DNA of 8,256 nucleotides from Calditrichia bacterium. GTDB taxonomy: Bacteria > Calditrichota > Calditrichia > RBG-13-44-9. A program made the position numbers and the translations under genes. Shown piece after piece: positions 5,865 through 8,256 of the stretch. Each line of letters begins with the position of its first letter. Within the stretch, counting starts at the first letter, position 1. Below the pieces are notes generated by a model. It was not told the origin of the DNA. It ran no database searches and saw only the letters and a program-made list of their open reading frames with translations. The DNA lies in NCBI GenBank assembly GCA_026991005.1, contig JALXCH010000092.1, positions 1-8,256 of the forward strand. The letters run 5' to 3'.

Positions 5865-7151
5865 TTAAAATTTAAAATGAAATTGTTGATCTGGCCGGTC
5901 CCGGACGACAATATATTCTTCGGTATCGCGGTAAATAGTGTCGCCTTTTATCAAGTTAATAAAATGAGAACCGGTGGTAAGGGGCATCCCCGAAATGGGG
6001 GTCACGTAGGGAGTGGCTTCACCATCCAGAATCACCAGTGCTCCCGGCGTGTTAGAGGTAATGGTGACGGGAACGCGTCGGGTTACCTTCTCCAGGCGAA
6101 AGACCACGCTTTCCACATCGCCAGGAATGACATTGACATAAGCACTATCCGGGACGGAATGGTACCCATTCTGCCGCACCCGAACCACGTAATTCCCCGC
6201 GGGAACAGGAATTAATTCCGTACTGGCTTGCATACCGGTGTATTGGTTATCAATAAACACCTGTCCCTTGTGAATGTTGGTGGTTACCTCCAGGTAGCCA
6301 ATTTCCTCACTGGGGAGTAAATCGAAAATTACTTCTGTGATTTTATTTTCTTCCACAAAAATACGTCTGAAGGAAGGATGTCCGAGAAATCCTTTTTTTA
6401 TCACCATAATGGTATGGTAACCCACCGGGATGTTTACCGTTCCGTCAGGAAGAATGGCAGTGGGAACACCATCCACAAATAATTTGTATCCGGTGGTGTT
6501 GACGATCATTTTAATCTTCCCCAGGCGAGCACTGCTTTTTAATTTAAAGGAAGCCGGGGTAACCTTTTTTTCGAAGATAGTTACGGCGACCATGGGTGGG
6601 TACGTGCTGAATCCTTCTTTATACACGGTAACGTAATGTTTACCCACTATTAAGTTTTTAATTGTATCAGGAGTAAAATATTTTAAAGGTTCTCCATCCA
6701 GGTAAATGGTTGCGCCTTCCACATCGGAATAGACAATGAGATGGCCTTTTTTAGGAGTGCGGTTAGGATTGAAGAAAAACGCACCAACCAGGATAAGGAT
6801 GGCTCCCAGCACCACACCGATATTGACCATAATTTTGATGCGCTTACGTCTTTTTTTAAGCTGATGGGAAGAGGGGCGTCGTTTTCTGCGGGAACCCCGC
6901 CTACGTTCCGCTTCCTCTTTAGGCAGCCATTCCACCTCTCCGTGCCGATTGATATACTTGACATACCCATGTTCGGTGTAGAACTTTTCCTCTTCCTCCT
7001 CACGGATTTTCGCACGGAGTCGTTCTTCGAGCTGACGGCGTCGCGCTTCTTCCGATTTCGATTTGATTTTCTGCTCGCGGGCTAATCGTTCCTCCAATTT
7101 TCTGCGAATCTCTTCCCGGAGCCTTTTTTCTTCTTCAAAGGTAAGAGGCAT
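5865..7151 (-). CDS. Membrane-anchored protein with four PEGA repeats
   Basis: The 428-residue protein has three parts. Residues 1-105 are highly charged and helical (Glu/Arg/Lys-rich, coiled-coil-like at 5-55), with a short ordered-looking patch YVKYINRHGEVEWLPKEE at 63-80 and a very basic stretch (83-107). Residues 107-127 form one membrane segment, with the basic side facing the cytoplasm. Residues 136-428 carry four PEGA-type repeats of about 70 residues (136-205, 211-279, 285-354, 359-428). Each has a beta-strand, the 'G..IY/FVDG' turn, and an aromatic GY/GF strand (KEGFSTYP, KKGFLGHP, QNGYHSVP); the fourth is less typical. PEGA domains are beta modules found in surface and secreted proteins; ligands are usually unknown. 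The ATG at 7151 has a strong AAGGAG five bases upstream. It lies 51 bases after the SDR gene and 23 before bshC. Exact function is unknown. Confidence 0.8.
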   Translation of the reverse strand: MPLTFEEEKRLREEIRRKLEERLAREQKIKSKSEEARRRQLEERLRAKIREEEEEKFYTEHGYVKYINRHGEVEWLPKEEAERRRGSRRKRRPSSHQLKKRRKRIKIMVNIGVVLGAILILVGAFFFNPNRTPKKGHLIVYSDVEGATIYLDGEPLKYFTPDTIKNLIVGKHYVTVYKEGFSTYPPMVAVTIFEKKVTPASFKLKSSARLGKIKMIVNTTGYKLFVDGVPTAILPDGTVNIPVGYHTIMVIKKGFLGHPSFRRIFVEENKITEVIFDLLPSEEIGYLEVTTNIHKGQVFIDNQYTGMQASTELIPVPAGNYVVRVRQNGYHSVPDSAYVNVIPGDVESVVFRLEKVTRRVPVTITSNTPGALVILDGEATPYVTPISGMPLTTGSHFINLIKGDTIYRDTEEYIVVRDRPDQQFHFKF

Positions 7152-7156
7152 ACCTT

Positions 7157-7162
7157 CTCCTT
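7157..7162 (-). promoter_or_regulatory. Strong Shine-Dalgarno of the PEGA gene
   Basis: AAGGAG lies five bases before the ATG at 7151 on the minus strand, the best ribosome site in the operon. It contrasts with the weak site of the SDR gene and the minimal AGG before bshC. Confidence 0.75.
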
Positions 7163-7202
7163 CATTGTTTTCATTACCCGGTCATGCATGTTCATCATGG
7201 AA

Positions 7203-8186
7203 TTAAATCCATCCCATTATTCGGTACCAGTGAATGGTTTCGGCGATACCTTTTTCCAGGGGAAATCGTGTCTCATAGCCAAAATCCTGTATAGCGCGTT
7301 GCGGGCTAACCACCCAATATGGTTGCCGGATTTCCCGCATTTTTTGTCGATTCAGAATAGTGGGTTTACCTCGCAATCGGCCAGTCCATTCGATGAGTGT
7401 AGCCATAATAAATGCCAAGGGATATGGTACCCGGATGGTGCGGTAGGTAACTCCCAGCTTTTTTGCCGCCAACTCCGCCACATAAGACCAACGGTAAGGT
7501 TGTTCTTCACAGAGAAAATAGGTTTTCCCTGTGGTATGCGGAGATAGTGCGGCCTGAACAATCCCCTGAGCCAGATCCAGAACATAGACCAGACTCACAA
7601 TTTGATCCAGATGACCCACCTGGATATTCCATCCGGACATTAGATTCTTGAAGAAATGAAAAACATCGCTATCTCGAGGGCCATAAACAGCAGGGGGACG
7701 AACAATGGTAATGGGTAGCTGGTCCATATATTCTCGGACAATTTTTTCTGCCTGTAATTTACTTTTGCCATAATCGGTTATTGGATGCGGGGGGAAGTCC
7801 TCGTCAATAGGTTCTGCGGTAGGGGAGGGCCCCACTGCTGCCTGGCTACTTACAAAAAGGAATTTTTGTATTTTGCTTGCCCTGGTTTTAACTGCTTCCA
7901 ATAAAATATGCGTAACCTCGACATTACCCTTGTAATAATCTTTTGCCCGAAATGCTTTGGTAACTCCCGCCACGTGCACCACATAATCGACCTGGGGCAG
8001 AATTTCTTTATAGGATTCGGGTTGGGTGAGCTCTCCCTCCACCCGTTGCATGGGAATATTGTAAATCCAGCGTAAATTGCTGCTCTTGCGTACCAGGGCA
8101 TACACCTGGTGACCTCTTATAACCAGCAACTCCGCAACATGGCTCCCTACAAATCCCGTTGCTCCGGTTAAAAAAATGTTTGCCAT
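7203..8186 (-). CDS. NAD-dependent epimerase/dehydratase (extended SDR)
   Basis: This 327-residue cytoplasmic protein is an extended short-chain dehydrogenase/reductase. It shows the nucleotide-binding GATGFVG at residues 8-14 directly after the first beta strand, the HVAG block (71-74), the SSQ strand with the active-site Ser (113-114), the catalytic pair Y139 and K143 (DYGKSK), and RPPAVYGPRD (163-172). Members of this family epimerise or dehydrate nucleotide sugars, or reduce keto or dihydroflavonol-type substrates; the sequence does not settle which. No membrane segment is evident, though residues 255-265 are hydrophobic. The start at 8186 puts the Rossmann strand at the N-terminus as usual, but only a weak AGCAGA precedes it. 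It is the first gene of the five-gene minus-strand run and probably sets its transcription. Confidence 0.85.
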   Translation of the reverse strand: MANIFLTGATGFVGSHVAELLVIRGHQVYALVRKSSNLRWIYNIPMQRVEGELTQPESYKEILPQVDYVVHVAGVTKAFRAKDYYKGNVEVTHILLEAVKTRASKIQKFLFVSSQAAVGPSPTAEPIDEDFPPHPITDYGKSKLQAEKIVREYMDQLPITIVRPPAVYGPRDSDVFHFFKNLMSGWNIQVGHLDQIVSLVYVLDLAQGIVQAALSPHTTGKTYFLCEEQPYRWSYVAELAAKKLGVTYRTIRVPYPLAFIMATLIEWTGRLRGKPTILNRQKMREIRQPYWVVSPQRAIQDFGYETRFPLEKGIAETIHWYRIMGWI

Positions 8187-8256
8187 AAATCTGCTTTTAT
8201 AAATTATAAAAATTTTTTAGAACAGTATTTTGTTTATATAATATAAGGAATTCTTA
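8187..8256 (-). promoter_or_regulatory. AT-rich leader, possible promoter of the operon
   Basis: The 70 bases before the SDR gene are strongly AT-rich. A TATAAT lies at 8208-8203 on the minus strand, about 17 bases before the start codon, and TATATT/TATTAT steps lie further up (about 8236-8246). No good -35 hexamer stands at 16-18 bases from the TATAAT. The window ends here, so more of the control region may lie outside. Confidence 0.35.

Overview
The window reads as a stretch of bacterial chromosome with one short plus-strand gene, a repeat-filled convergent intergenic region, and a tightly packed minus-strand run of five genes. There is no rRNA, ribosomal protein or other marker gene, so taxonomy is inference only. 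Several things together suggest the Bacteroidota/Ignavibacteriota/Calditrichota (FCB) side of the tree: a bacillithiol-type BshC, a NodB-like deacetylase with the variant THDVD and RQHYL motifs, a DUF6599-like secreted protein, a PEGA-repeat membrane protein, moderate GC, and many short palindromic intergenic repeats. No mobile element, CRISPR array, tRNA or phage gene was seen.

Layout: 1-314 is a leader with no recognisable gene. 315-785 (+) is a small hemerythrin-domain protein. 786-1747 lies between convergent genes and is built almost wholly of at least four kinds of short repeat or palindrome. 1748-8186 is a minus-strand cluster. In transcription order it holds an NAD-dependent epimerase/dehydratase-like SDR (8186-7203), a tetra-PEGA membrane protein with a charged cytoplasmic tail (7151-5865), BshC (5841-4198), a DUF6599-like exported protein (4125-3181) and a NodB-like polysaccharide deacetylase (3184-1748). 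Gaps are 51, 23 and 72 nt, then a 4-nt TTGA overlap, so co-transcription is likely. 8187-8256 is an AT-rich leader that may hold the operon promoter.

How the genes might work together: BshC adds cysteine to the GlcN-malate intermediate to finish bacillithiol, the low-molecular-weight thiol. The other four genes point to sugar or envelope chemistry: an SDR on nucleotide sugars or similar substrates, a membrane-anchored periplasmic PEGA protein, an exported DUF6599-like protein and a carbohydrate deacetylase. The deacetylase is not the LmbE/PIG-L family that provides BshB, so it should not be read as the missing bacillithiol step. The hemerythrin gene is separate and convergent; with BshC it gives a loose oxygen/redox theme only. 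The most unusual parts are the layered repeat island, the PEGA protein's cytoplasmic region, and the association of bshC with envelope-type genes. I see no clear evidence for a new defence or mobile system.
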